DNA from: Tanypteryx hageni
Lineage: Eukaryota > Arthropoda > Insecta > Odonata > Petaluridae
Length of the DNA stretch: 64,000 bases
Reading direction: 5' to 3'
Assembly (NCBI GenBank): GCA_028673005.1
Contig: CM054115.1
Coordinates: 5,749,501 to 5,813,500, forward strand
The notes beneath the pieces were generated by a model. It worked only from the letters and a program-made list of their open reading frames with translations, ran no database searches and had not been told where the DNA came from. This document shows, piece after piece, positions 1-12,900 of this stretch (the stretch's first letter is position 1; each line of letters starts with the position of its first letter). The translations under genes and the position numbers were made by a program.

Positions 1-1165
1 GCACAGATCCCACATCCAACACATAAGCAAATCACCTCCATACTTCAACATCTCTCCCGTTATGCCATCCACACCTGCAGCTTTTCCATTTTTCAACATA
101 TTCACTGCTTTAACTACCTCGTTCTTACTAATCCCCTCATATTCATTAATATTCACTCCAACAGATTCACTCAAATTTTTAGACCCATTCACAACATTTC
201 CATACAACTCTTCAAAATACTTTTTCCAACACTCCCTTACATCACTCTCATTCCACACCATATCACCATTCTTTCCTTGAATTCCACTCACACCCTTATT
301 ACTCCTTGCCTTGCTCTCTTCACCCATTTCCTGAACAACTTCTTATTTCCCTGAAAATCATTCTGCATTTTCTCAGCTTCATTCATCCGCAATTGTTATT
401 TACTCTCTTTCACAATATTTTTTGCAGCTCTCCTTTTCTCTTTATACATTTCATACAGTGCCTTTCACTCATTTTCATTCCTAGCAGCAATCATTCTCAC
501 ATATGCCTCCTTTTTCTCATTCACACCCACTTTAACTCTCTCATTCCACCATGCATCACCTCTCATTCTTCCAACAACTGCAGTTCCACACACCTTAGTA
601 GCACACTGCAAGATAATACCTTTCAATCTGTTCCAAGCCTTCTCCACATTCTCTTCTCTCATTTCCTCCTTCCATTCACTCTCTTCGGCCATCAGCCTTT
701 CTTTTAGCACACTTTCATATTCCCACCTATTCATTTGCTCTTGCAATCTTTCCACTTTTACTCGAGTTATCTTCTCCCCTTTCCTCTTTCTCACAATCCA
801 TTTTCTCCCAAGATCTACTCTAGAGATCACTAAGTAGTGGTCTGATCCACATTCTGCACCTCTCACAACTCTCGTATCATTCACAAGCTCCCTCAACCGT
901 TCATCATACACAACAAAATCTATCACACTCTTTGCTTCCCCTATTGTCCATGTATACAAGTGGATTGACTTGTGCTTGAACCATGTGTTCGAGACAAACA
1001 ATCCCATTTCCATACATACATTCACCAAGCTTTCACCATTATCATTCACTCTTGGGTCACCAAATGGTCCAAGGACCCTTTCCGTGCCTTCTCGTTTTAC
1101 TCTCACCCATCCATTCATATCTCCGAGCATAATTACTCTTTCTCCTGGTTCTCCTGGTTTTTTAT
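1..1165 (-). mobile_element. RTE-like LINE fragment, endonuclease end and start of reverse transcriptase
   Basis: Read on the minus strand this encodes the C-terminal half of an apurinic-type endonuclease and then the connector into a reverse transcriptase. Visible motifs are LGDMNGWV (catalytic D/N region), NTWFKHKSIHLYTW and GSDHYLV (the final SDH motif), over roughly 220 residues from 1130 to 465. The frame then shifts near 310-330 and continues as a finger-domain start, NGKAAGVDGITGEMLK, near the left edge. The copy is 5'-truncated near 1165, because the endonuclease starts midway, and it continues beyond the window. The motif style fits RTE/craniofacial-protein-2-like LINEs, but clade is tentative. 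The frameshift means this copy is not functional. Confidence 0.85.
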
Positions 1166-1249
1166 TTAAACATGATTATATTATATATTCTGATTACAAT
1201 TTTGAGTGTTGAACAATTTTGTTTAAAATTGGGACATTTGAAAGATAAG

Positions 1250-1530
1250 TCAGGATGGGGGAAACATGTTAACAAGTCGGGACAATTCCGTGAAAATTGG
1301 GAGGTCTGAGAACCCTAGTGACAACCCAAATTTCTTTATTTTCCCTGTTGCCATAGTTTCCTGTACAGTACTTGCTATCCATTCTGTGTAAAGTTTTTTC
1401 AAGTGCACTTTAAAGGGACAATTGATGCAAACATCTAGTGGCTGTAGCATACATGTCACCTGGTCAGTCTTCCCTTCTCTTAATCTCCGTTTCATGGCTT
1501 CCGCGGATGTAACCTAAACATTTGCTTGGT
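1250..1530 (-). pseudogene. Tigger/pogo-type DDE transposase fragment
   Basis: About 80 minus-strand residues match the C-terminal part of the Tc1/mariner-superfamily Tigger (CENP-B-like) catalytic core: KRRLREGKTD followed by LQPLDVCINCPFKVHLKKL and YTEWI. In the family, LQPLD carries the third catalytic aspartate, which is present here. The first two catalytic motifs are absent and the usual PGG segment before LQPLD is shortened, so this is a decayed scrap. The adjacent LINE fragment ends about 85 bases to the left. Confidence 0.75.
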
Positions 1531-2133
1531 CACATAGAATTCAACATCTTCTGTGAATAAAAATGTAGATGCAAGCATATTGCAAAGAATTTCCATTTCT
1601 TCTATCTTATTTCTAAGGCACTGGATATTGATGTAAAGAACTTTGAGTCTTGATGGCAGGTCGTTATAACAATTTTGACAACTAAATTGGATAATCTGAG
1701 TTGTGACCAGATAGAGTCAATTGATTTTTTGTTTGAAAACCCCAACCTAGCCATGGGTAACAACATCTGGAGCCAGCTTGGACACTTTTTCAGGTGTAAG
1801 TTCACTAGTGGCCCTGACATTGAGAACAACTTGTCACCTTCCCAAGATGCAGATTTAGATCTAGGAAGGGCAAGGCAAATCTTCTTACATTTATGCCAAT
1901 CATCCAACAACTTTATTTGTTTAACTACTCCAGTATTAAAAGTATGAATATCAGTAATAACTAAATAACGGCAGAGACTAAGGTGAAATTGACACCAAAG
2001 CAAAAAATTACTCCTTAACCATTATATTCAATAATTAGAGACACACTAAGAAAGTAAGTAAATAATAGGACAGATAATCAAAGTGGAGGGTTAAAAAACA
2101 ATAAAAATAAATGAGAACAAGTAGAGTAATCTA
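1531..2133. other. No recognised gene; unassigned open frames
   Basis: Frames of 133 codons (minus, 2003-1602) and 90 codons (plus, 1675-1947) overlap here. Neither shows a motif I recognise. The region may be decayed transposon. Confidence 0.4.
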
Positions 2134-2640
2134 GGGCAATGGTCGGCAACCTTTTTTGATAGCGGGTCAATTAATGGTCTTTGGAAAATGCGATTAGTCA
2201 ATTAAAAAAGTTGAGTGAAAAGAAAAATTGAACCCGGATGTTTTTATAAGCAATATTTAGTAATTGAATTACTCTTTTATTTTCACAGCATAAACCCTTC
2301 TAAACATGTTTACCTTTGTGGGTGACCCAAATTGTGATGGCGGGTCACTCTTGACCCGCGGGTCAAGAGTGACCCGCCATCACACAGGACAGTCCCAGAA
2401 ACTTAATATCCCGGTGCCCTGAGAAAATTCTTCAGGACACCCATTTGTCCCAGATTTTTGTTTCTGCCTCCCATTTTTCAAAGAATCATCTATTCAATCA
2501 CAAGAGGCATTAGTAGTGGACATCTGTGGCCGAATTTGTTACAAAATAAAAGCTTCAAATTTCACTTTCCGATGCTCGCTTTGCTTAACTGACACTTTAC
2601 ACCAGATGTTGAGAAACAGTTCGGATTACTGGGAGGTCGG
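2134..2640. repeat. Unclassified repeat with a perfect 50-bp palindrome
   Basis: The left part begins with a hAT-terminus-like string (caatggtcggcaacc at about 2138-2152), but no matching right end was found. Positions 2334-2383 form a perfect palindrome with 25-base arms (gtgatggcgggtcac outward, ttgacccg at the centre) and no loop. Confidence 0.6.
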
Positions 2641-2689
2641 ATTACCGTGGGTTTGGATTATTGAGGTTGCACTGTAGTGTGATTTTAAT

Positions 2690-3415
2690 ATATTTTTACT
2701 TTCTCCATACATAGTACATATAGGGGAAAGGATTGTTTTCATGAAAAAAATCGATTTAGAGATTTCAATGGAAATACATGCTTTGAGGTCCCCTGAACAC
2801 AATTTCATCATTTTCTTGATGACGTCTGTGTGTATGTGATTGGAATTTTATGGGCACTAACTCAAAAACTATTAATCAGATCAACACAAAATTTTATATC
2901 TGAAATTTTTGTTAAAGGAGCAAGAGTTGATTAGTTTTTGGTTAAAATTGATCAACCAGAAGTGGATGTTTATTCTTGTCACTTATCCATTTTTTTCAAA
3001 TATTTGCTTTAATACTAGACTAATAAAAATAAATACTGGAATAAAAGTTGTAGGTAATTTAATTTTCTACAATGTTTGTTCAAAACGTTTTCCTATATAA
3101 TGCACTTTTTAAGAGATATTTTTAAATATATATTTTTTAGCTTCTACCATCACACCACCTGTAGGCAACTTTTGTAAACAAGGGATAGTTGTCTTAGTAG
3201 TGCTCCTTTTTATGCTTAATTGTTGGGGCTTTGTGGCTCTATCAAATATCAGAAGGCTACGGTATGAGTTTGTCATTTCTTTGCTAGATCTTTGAATTGT
3301 TCTCACAGTTCCTTAAAATATTTATTGTCATTTAGCCTATTTGGATTTTTAGAAATATTACAGGTATGGAGAAATTAATGTGATGGCCTCATCAGATTTT
3401 TTAAAATACACACAG
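2690..3415 (+). repeat. Dispersed repeat family A, copy 1 (diverged)
   Basis: Starts with tactttctccatacat, continues through a conserved block (cgatttagagatttcaatgg) and ends near tatggagaaattaatgt. Other copies are at 20.23, 39.54 and 45.98 kb, plus a scrap at 50.74 kb. The ends are inverted (TTTCTCCATA / TATGGAGAAA), which suggests a non-autonomous DNA element of about 600-700 bases. No protein is encoded. Confidence 0.75.
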
Positions 3416-3827
3416 GTTTAGGGCTTGTTATTCCTTGCCAGGGACTTGTGTAGAATAATATCACATAAACCGGGTTTTGTCCTTTCCATCTTTAGGAGTT
3501 GTGTTAGAGTGAATTAGTGATTGCATGAGTATGAGGGACAACAGGTTTCTGGCAAGGAATAAGAACCCCTGGACACCTGTGTGTATTTTTCTTAATATTT
3601 TTTCATTTATTTTTATTGTTTTCTACCCTCCACTTTGATGCTCTGTCCTATTATTGCTTTACTTTCTTTCAAAGTGTCTCTAAATATGGAATATTACTGT
3701 TAATGAGCCATTTTCACTTTAGTATCAATGTCAGCTATGTTTGGGATCCTAAAATGATATTTGGAATCATTATGTAATGTTTTCTGTTGCTGTAAATGTT
3801 CATTCTTCATATTATTCATCTGCTTAC

Positions 3828-3941
3828 CTCATCCAAGAGAGTTAAGCCAAATGCTTTCATGGTGTCCTTTCCAAGCAGCATGGGCAGGAATTCTTTGTAA
3901 GTGATGTGTTGCACAATTGCTGCCATAATGTGACGTGTTTC
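3828..3941 (-). CDS. Peroxidase exon 9, last exon in the window
   Basis: 38 codons: [20 protein letters not shown] followed by [18 protein letters not shown]. This is the conserved segment just before the proximal-histidine region in the family. Acceptor cctctacag, donor gtaagcag, phase 0 on both sides. I saw no FGH-type exon between here and position 1, so the next exon must be off the window. Confidence 0.95.
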
Positions 3942-6900
3942 CTGTAGAGGCAAAAAAGATGTGAAAAAATTATAACAGAGGTTATATCATCCTATCTCTT
4001 CCTTAAAAGAAATTCAATTTTATTATCTACATATATGTTGTAAATAAACAGTATCAAATATTAAAATATTTAATTAGCCCTTGTGACATTTATTTTCAGT
4101 AAATTCATCATTTTTACCAACACAAATATGCAGTGAAACCTTCTTCCAAGGTATTTACATTCTTGGATATCAATACATCTCATGAAATCATGTTTTCTAA
4201 GTATTAGATCATTGGATTTAGGTTTTTGAGAGTCAGATTTTTTTTATAAATTCTTTGAGAATGAACTTCCTATTTCCTTGATTATACCAATTGGCCTTGT
4301 CCTTTTCTTCTTACCTCACTGAGCCCTAACATATCACACTTAATCTTATTCAGTTCTTGAAGTTTGTCTTCGGTGGACAAAATCCGGCAATTGAAGGTAG
4401 TTAGGTTGAGGTTAAATGAATTAGGGATAAATGAGAGTGGAAGCAGGTGTTTAACCTCTGGGGATTCTTAGCACCCTCTTCTGCCTTTTTCTTGCCACAG
4501 TCAGGGGCTATCCAGCCTGTGGCGAATGACGGTCGTTTTTATGGATGTACATATTATGGATTTGTCATAGAGGGGATTTTGCACCATAAAACGCCATGCC
4601 AGCATAGAGTGAGTTGATGAGTTCCTCTCTCACTTTGGCTGGAGATTTTGTACATTGACTTCAAAGGATGGTTAAACCTACTGGCGTCAGAAAATAAGCC
4701 GTACCTTCAAAATTCGATGCATTTGAGAGGAAAAACTTCTTATTAAAAATATTTTATTTGTATAATATTTATTGACAATATTTATATTTAATTCAGGGCC
4801 TCCTTCAAGTCCTAAAAATATGTCTATTGACTAGATGAATTAACTTGTTTAAAACAGGTTTTGTAATCAAACAAACAGCTGAGATATTGAGCATCTTATG
4901 GGAGATTGAAATCACCCAGGACCTTGTTTGAAATTTTTTTATACCATTCACTATTGGTACGTGATCATAGTAATCCTACCAAATTTGGTTGTGTGGATTA
5001 AGTATTACATTTAAGGCACTTTCCATTCTTCCTCCTTTTCTTTCTTTTCCTCTCTCCAATCCTCTTCCTTCCCTCTCCCCCTCTCTCCTTCTCTGTACAA
5101 ATAAACTTCCTAGTCTCAATCTCACCCTAATAAAGAACATTATCTATCTATCTCCTCCCCTCTCTCTCCTTCTCTGTCTCCCTCCCCCTCTTTCCTCTCT
5201 CATTCCCTCTCTCTCCCCCATCTCTCTCCTTCCTTCATCTCTCTCCTCTCTCACGTATGAAAACATTCAAAGCACACTTTCCTTATGCATACAGTATAAG
5301 GGTTGAGACAACAATACAATCCCAAGGTTTAACAATGACATGGTCGGCAAGGCAATATATCATTAAAAAGTTTAAATTTTTCCAATAAATATGATTTAAA
5401 TGTAGAATTTGAGCGATTTTATATCATAGGCAAAATGTGATGATAAGAATAAGAAACATTATTTATTTTTCTTTAAAATGGTTCATGTCCAAATATCGTA
5501 CATCAATCCTTTCTAATTTTAATTTGCAAAAGAGTAAAATCGAGAAATGGATTTTTACGTGTTATCTTATGGGAAATGAAAGTTATCTATTGGAGTCGAA
5601 CCCGGGTTGAACCAAAGACCCGACCATTGCCACCTGTTGCCGCTTTGTTTAACTAATTGTGTAGTACCTGGTGAGTATTGCCCCCTCCAGCCACTTTGTA
5701 TAGCTAATTGAGGCTGCCTGCGGATATCCCCTGTGATGCATCCATGCCACAACTCTTTTATTAGTATCCCCTGGAGTCGAACCCTGGATGTTTTTCATAA
5801 ATTTTCCTTAGTCACAGCATTTTTATATCTCAGTAGATTATTTCTGCCAAATTTTAAGTTTATATTCAGTGGTGAGCTATGACTATTTTAACAATGGGCT
5901 TGCATTTTTTTGACCTCCCCTTTTTAGGCATGTTTCGGTTTCAGCATAAGTGCCTATTAGCGTAAGTTTGTCGGTCCTATCTGTCCGTCCGTTCGCATGT
6001 TCCTCCTTGGCTTCTACCAAATGGGTTTTTATGAAATTTGATATTAAGGACTGACAGTCAAAGACAATAAGAAACTCACAAAAATAAATCAAGTAAATCA
6101 ATCAGGGGTACCAATTTACTGGTGACAAAAAATTAACTTTCCATTATATTTTGAAATGTTTTGGTCAAATTAAAATAGTAGAGGAAATGTAGAGAAAATG
6201 AAAAACTCTATGTTACTACTTCTACAAGTTTATTTACAAACTATTTTAATTTGACCAAAAGTTTACGAGATATAACAGAAAGTTCTTTTTTGTCACCAGT
6301 AAAGTGGTACCCCTGATTGGCTTACGTGATTTATTTTTGTGATTTTCTTATTGTCTTTGACTGTCAGTCCTTAGTATCAAATTTCATAAAAATCCGTTAG
6401 GTGGAAGCCAAGAACGAACATGCGGACGGACGGACAAACCGACGCAAACAGGCGCTTATGCTGAAAGCGAAACTCGCCTAACAAGACGGAAAAGTATACT
6501 CCATAAATGGAATACACAGAGATTTCAAAGGTGTTCTTAATGGGAAATACATATGAAAAGGTATTGAAAGATTGGGCGATTCTCGATTTTTTACTCTTGA
6601 AACTATTGTCTCGGAGACTATCTTGTGGTAAATGTTGATCTCTATCCAAATAATGTTTTTTGTCTATACCTCACATATCATATAAGAGAATGGGAGAGAA
6701 ATATATGGATTATTAATTGTTGTTTGCTGAAAGAATCGTTTTAGCGATCGACGTAAACAAAATATGTGATGTTTTGCTCGATATTTTCTCAAATTTTTAT
6801 CTCCAAAACTATCACTCATAATTATGTGGCCTTGCGGACTTTCTTGTAGTAAATGTTGTTCTCTATCCCAATATTTTTTAAATCTATATCTTACAGATCA

Positions 6901-9900
6901 TATAAGAGCTAGGTTGAGAAAAGTTTGGTATTTTATTGTTGCTTGACAGATGCCATTTAATGAGATATGAGTATAATTTTATTAAAGTAATTATGTAAAG
7001 TGGAAGTTATAATTGATGGATTCAGTTCAAAATCACAATTGGACGATAAATTTTAATAACGATCACTCATACTTAATTAAAATCCATCTAGCAGTTTAGG
7101 AGATGCAAGTTACGACTGATGTGTCCATAAAGCATTCCGCTTTTACTGGTTCGCTGGTCAAGAACCCCTAATAAATGATAATTTTAACAATGGGTTTGCA
7201 AATTTATAAAAATTTTAACAATGGGCTCTTGCGAGCCCAAGCGAGCCCACTACAGCTCACCACTCTTTATATGTGTGTATTAAGTTAGTAATATTTGGGG
7301 TTTTTTGTGTTTGACAAAGATTTTAAGCATTTTATATTGTTAGATAATATTGCATACTGAATCAGACAGGCAATTACACATAGCCACATAGTCATCCTCC
7401 CCTTATAATAAAAGGCTATGTTGGCCCGATGGTTGGTCCATGTCTCGCTCTTAAAACGCGAATAAATCAATCAAATATGCAGATATAAACTTGAAATTTG
7501 GCAGAGATAATCTGATTGGAAATGAAAATACTGTGACAAAGGAACATTTACGAAAAACGTCCAGGGTTCGACTCCAGGGGATGATTTGCATTCTCCATAA
7601 GATAACACGTAAAAATCAACTTTTTGACGTGCAGGCTTATCTTCTTTTTGACATTAAAATTAGAAAACATTGACTCACGAACTTTAGATCTAGACCAACA
7701 AAACGAAAAAATGGAAAGGTTTCTTATTCTGTTTATTGTTTTTCACCTACAGTTCAAAATTCCTCATGTTAAACGTTTGACCTGGGGCGCAGAAATCTAT
7801 ATTGCCTGGGGACGCCAATAACTCAAATCCGCCACTGATCATCACTCAACCTGGCAGAGAATATACACAAATAATTACCTGATATATCCTCTCATCATCC
7901 CAATGAGGGTTGATTTTTGAAAGTTCATCAGCCATGCGATTGTGCTCCCTTACGAACATGGTGTGCAGAACTGCCAATACTAACTGCTCATTCACCCTGT
8001 CATCACCTTAAGAAAAGAATATTAAGAAAAATCAATACATTTGCATAGTATTTTCATTACATTTTTAACCATGAAAAACCTTTTCAAATACTTTAGATAA
8101 ATGTTCCTCAACCTTCTTAACGCATTCGCGGCTGATGGCCTCTTATGAGGCCATGGAATCCTTCCCAAAAATGCAGGTGGCCTCTTATGAGGCCATATGT
8201 GCCCTTACCGTTCTTTTGCTAGATGTGGGTCTATGCAGCCACTTGGCATTCATCAGTTGACATTGCAGCATTTTAACCTTCAACAATTTATTGAGTTCTC
8301 CATCAGTTTTTTGCTACGCGAGTACTTCGGCTTTGCGCGTACGTACAGAGGCTATACTTTTATAGGCAACCAACATTAGCCCAGAAGAGAATGCTACCAT
8401 CGTGCGATTTAACCAATAGACTTTCGCGAGTGGTGCGACCTCTTCTTGAGAACAGATTGAATGAGTGGATTTCCAAGCTGGCAACATTGCAGAATGCGAC
8501 ACGGGAGTCACGAGTGTCGAACCTGGGAGAGAGGAAGCAGAGAGAACGAGAGGACGAGCCAGCAGAGAGAGAGCAGCCTGAACCAGCGGGGGATTTCCTT
8601 ATCCCTACCACTGTTTTACGTATTGTTTTGTTATCCCTCCAAGTGGACGATTCTATTAAGTATATCTTTTGTATATTTCTGCTTTATATAATTTCACTCC
8701 AATATATTTGTAAGCGTTTCCTTGTCACTTTATCATTGTGTTATATTTGCAGCAGCAGTGTCACTTAAGAAGTATTGTATCATTTTTGTATCCTATGTAT
8801 CCTGTGAATTACGAGAGATTAATGTAAATGAGACAGTTGTGTCTCAACATTGAGACATCAAAGTGTGGGCAGCCATTTCTGGTTCCTATGTTTTTATCTT
8901 TTTCTGTGCAGATTTTAATTGTTCTAATCAAACTACCCAATCAACTATTCAAAAAAGTGTCCATCACCAGAGATGCATGCAAATTTTCCTAATGGTGCAA
9001 ATGTGTTAAATGACATGGAATACCTGAACTTCAAGAAATTTCTTGCGGCCCATTCAGTGTCATAATAAGGAAATTTGGTGGCCCCAAACTTTCTCTTTCT
9101 TATATTTAATGGTTTCAGGCATTACTAGGTGGAATTTCTTCATAATGTAAAATAAGGAGACTTGTTGTAATTCCACATGGATTTATTTAAAATTACCTAG
9201 GTTTCATTGCAATGCAACCTGACGATGTTGCATTGCAACAAAACCTAGGTCATTTTAAATAAATTTATGTGGAATTACAACAAGTCTCCTTATTTTACAT
9301 TTCTCTTTCTTGTCATATAGTGAGTTTTAAAAAGAATTTTGGATGAATAACTAATTGTAAGTCTTTTCACGGCCTACCTAAAATCCCTTTATGGTCTACC
9401 AGTTAAGAACCACTGCTTAAGAGAATGCATTTTTTTAAAGGACTACGTATCATTCAATTGCAAGGTCTATCAAAACAGGATTTTATCATTTTTATAAAAT
9501 GGACATTTCTTATCATCAATATATGCAATTTATGAGTTGAGCAACTTATCCCAAAGATCTCAATTGTTGAATGGCTTCTAAGCTGTTTAGGTAATCCATT
9601 TGACTGAAACTCTGAAGTGGGAGAATTACTTATTTTTGAATTTTTCATTTGCAAATTATTTTCAAATAAAATTCTTCTATTTATTTAAGTAGATTTTACC
9701 ATTATCCAAGATTTTCATCAAATTCACTGTTTGGCTTGTTTCTTTGTAATCTCACCTGCTAAGAAACAGAATATATCCCTGTTTGGACGTATACATCCAT
9801 CATCAGGAAAGGTTAACTTGAGGGGCAATAGGTCTCTGAGGCCAAGTCTTCTGAATATAGGAAGCGTTGCCATGGTCCCCCCTTGTAGAGTTCTTAGAGA

Positions 9901-12900
9901 GTCAGCGACTCTGATTGATGACCCATATACAAAATTTGCATCTATATAAGATGTTATTAGGTTGAACTGCACCCGTGGACCTTAGAAGATAAGGATTCAT
10001 TTATTAGTGAAGGTGTTGTCTTATTCATGCATTTGATATAAAATGGTTAAAAGTAAGTTATTTGTTTTCTATGAGCTTCCTGACTAAAATATATCCTGTT
10101 GCCTGGTTATGGTTAAATCCAATTGTAGTACCTAAAATTTAGCCAACTAAACTTTCACACTGAGAATTCCTTCACTTTTTCTCAAATAAGATGATTTGGG
10201 TTTGATTCCTGGTCAAGCACCAAATGTTTCTCCTTTTGTCACTAGGATTTTATAATCTGCTATATCCTGTCATGCATATAAACTTAAATACTTTATCTTC
10301 TATACTCTAAGTTTAGTTATCTCACATATTTGATATTAAGTAGAGAAATTCTTAGATTGCCTCAGTGTGAATGTTCTGTTTTGCTACACATCCTTCCTCT
10401 CAGAACAAGCTTTATCATAATAGTCATTCATTCATTTTTATCATTTCCATTGGCTATAAAATGTAGCATGGGGCTCATTATAATATACAAACAAGGATGT
10501 ATGTATGCAAAGCATGGGATACATTTAAATAAAATTCAGTATAATACAAAATGTAATAAATGGAATCTGGGTTAAAAGTAAGAAGAAAATACCATATTAA
10601 TCTGAAAGGAAGACAAGATTTTTTCCAAAAAGTTCACCAAAAAAATTAGGGATCGTCTTAAAATCGAGTACAAAGTTTTAAACATGGTATGGAACACCAA
10701 TCCTGTCCACGAAAACGCATTTATTTATACTTTCATTTTATTTATTAATACAATATATTTATTCATATTCTTGAAATTCACAAAGTGAAAATGAGTGGCT
10801 TGACACCTCGCAGGTACTGGTGGAAGGGGAGTGTTGACAAACCTACGTCAGAACTTGAAATGGGCTAGGCAGGAAATTTGATACATATGACACCGTTGAT
10901 AATGGGTACACAAAGATTCCCGATATTTATGCACCTTGTTACAATCTTATTTTAATAAGAGAGTTATTTCAGCACAGATTCGACCACCATGGACCAATTC
11001 TGTTACCGATTAGCTGAAACGTAGCATGCAAGCCTTTTTTCATTACCATATTAAAATTACTAATAATTATCATACAAATTCAGGACTTGAACAAAAGAAT
11101 GCGTAAAATAATCTAATTTCATTTTCCTGCCATCGATTTTTGAATAAGAGCCCAATCGGTCCACAAATCAGTTTTTAACGCGAAAATTTGACACATTTTT
11201 ACGTGAAACTTTTTCGTCGTCAAGGTGATTTGGAGATTTTGTCTAATTGCGAATTATGGACCGGGGTTATTAATTGGCATCGCATCTGCCCACATATTCA
11301 CAATGTTTCGACAATATTTTGATGCTTAAACAATACCTTGGTAATGATAAACAATACGATGGTAACAAAACTAAATATAAATTCCATAATTCATTGACAT
11401 TGTGCACATATGCAAGTGTTTTTAAGCTAGATTTAGAGATTTAATTTGCTGAATTTTTGTAAATTTTGATTACATTTTCTTCGAAAGGTGAACATTTTGG
11501 CAGCAGTTAATTTCTTTAACCTGTGTATTTTCTGTTATAATTTTGTTGTTTACAAATGAAATTTGTTTTACAATAAAAATTTATTAAAATATGCGAGCCA
11601 AAACAAAAAAATCTGACATGGCCACCACATGACTTTCTTCATACCTGTAATATTTCTAAAAATTCCAAATAGGTTAAATGATAATAAATATTATTATTGT
11701 TATTATTATGAAATTAAATATAAAGATAAAATAATTTTGGAACTACAAAATAAGGTTTACCTTATAGAACAGAAAAGCTTAAATGAAACAATAGAAATAG
11801 TATGGATTAATGCACTATTATTAAACAAAAAAGACCTACATGAAACTATAAAAAAATAGCCAAGGTGATAAAATTAGAAGAACCAAAAAATGAGGATATA
11901 GAAGATATATTTTGTTAAAAAAAACCAATAAGATTGTGTTATATTTTAACAAAAAAGCTGATAGAGATGCTTGGTTCCATAGTAGAAAAGTACTAATAAA
12001 TAATGAGATAGTTAACAATGGAAATCAAACAAAAATATATATAAATGAAGCATTATCTACCCATTATAAAGAGCTACTTTGGAAGACAAAAAATAAAGGA
12101 ATAAATTTGAGTTATAAATATATTTGGTCAAAAAATTCAGCCATACTCCTAATGAAAGATGAAAATGCACAAATAGTCAAAATTTACAATGAATCTGATC
12201 TAAATAAGATTGTATAAGAGGGTTAATAAGATTAAACTCGACTATATTTTAATTCATTTAAAATGGAAGGATTGGAAACGATTAAAACTGATAAAATTAA
12301 ATAGAAATATATGAATCTATAATTAATGTGGACAGCATAGCATTTTATAATAACTTTGCTGTGTTTCATCTAAACATTAGATCCATTAGAAAAAATTGGG
12401 AGGAATTTGAAATCACTTGCCGCCACCTATTACGGAAAATAAATATAGCTCTGATTATTCTGACTGAAGTCAATATTATGAGGAATGAAGTGGATATATA
12501 TCAATTGGAAGGTTATGTCAGATACACTAAACTGAGAATAAGTAAAAGAGGAGGTGGGATAATATTTTGTTAGAAATGATTTCACCTTCATTGAAAATGA
12601 CTTAGAAACGGTTAACTTTGAATTAAAGATAGGTTTGTTGATGAAGGATAAATGGAGATTATTTCTTTTAGGAGTTGATAGACCCCCTAACTTAAGCACA
12701 ATATTATGTATCAATGAACTAGACCTGATTCAATGTAATTCTAAAGAAAAGGAAATTATTATCAATATGAACATAAATATAAAGGTAAAAGATGCAAACA
12801 GTATAAAATAGAGAGATATGTTGGCTTCCCATGGATTTGCAGAAATAATTAAAGAATACACCAGAGAAGAAATACCATATATACTCGTGTATAGTTCAAC

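Noticed and set aside
1..3827. Search for the peroxidase exon with the proximal histidine
   Set aside because: No FGH-type codon pattern with splice signals was found on the minus strand, so I do not claim one here.
4989..5306. 105-codon frame in the CT-rich tract
   Set aside because: Ser/Leu/Pro composition follows from the CT repeat; no motif.
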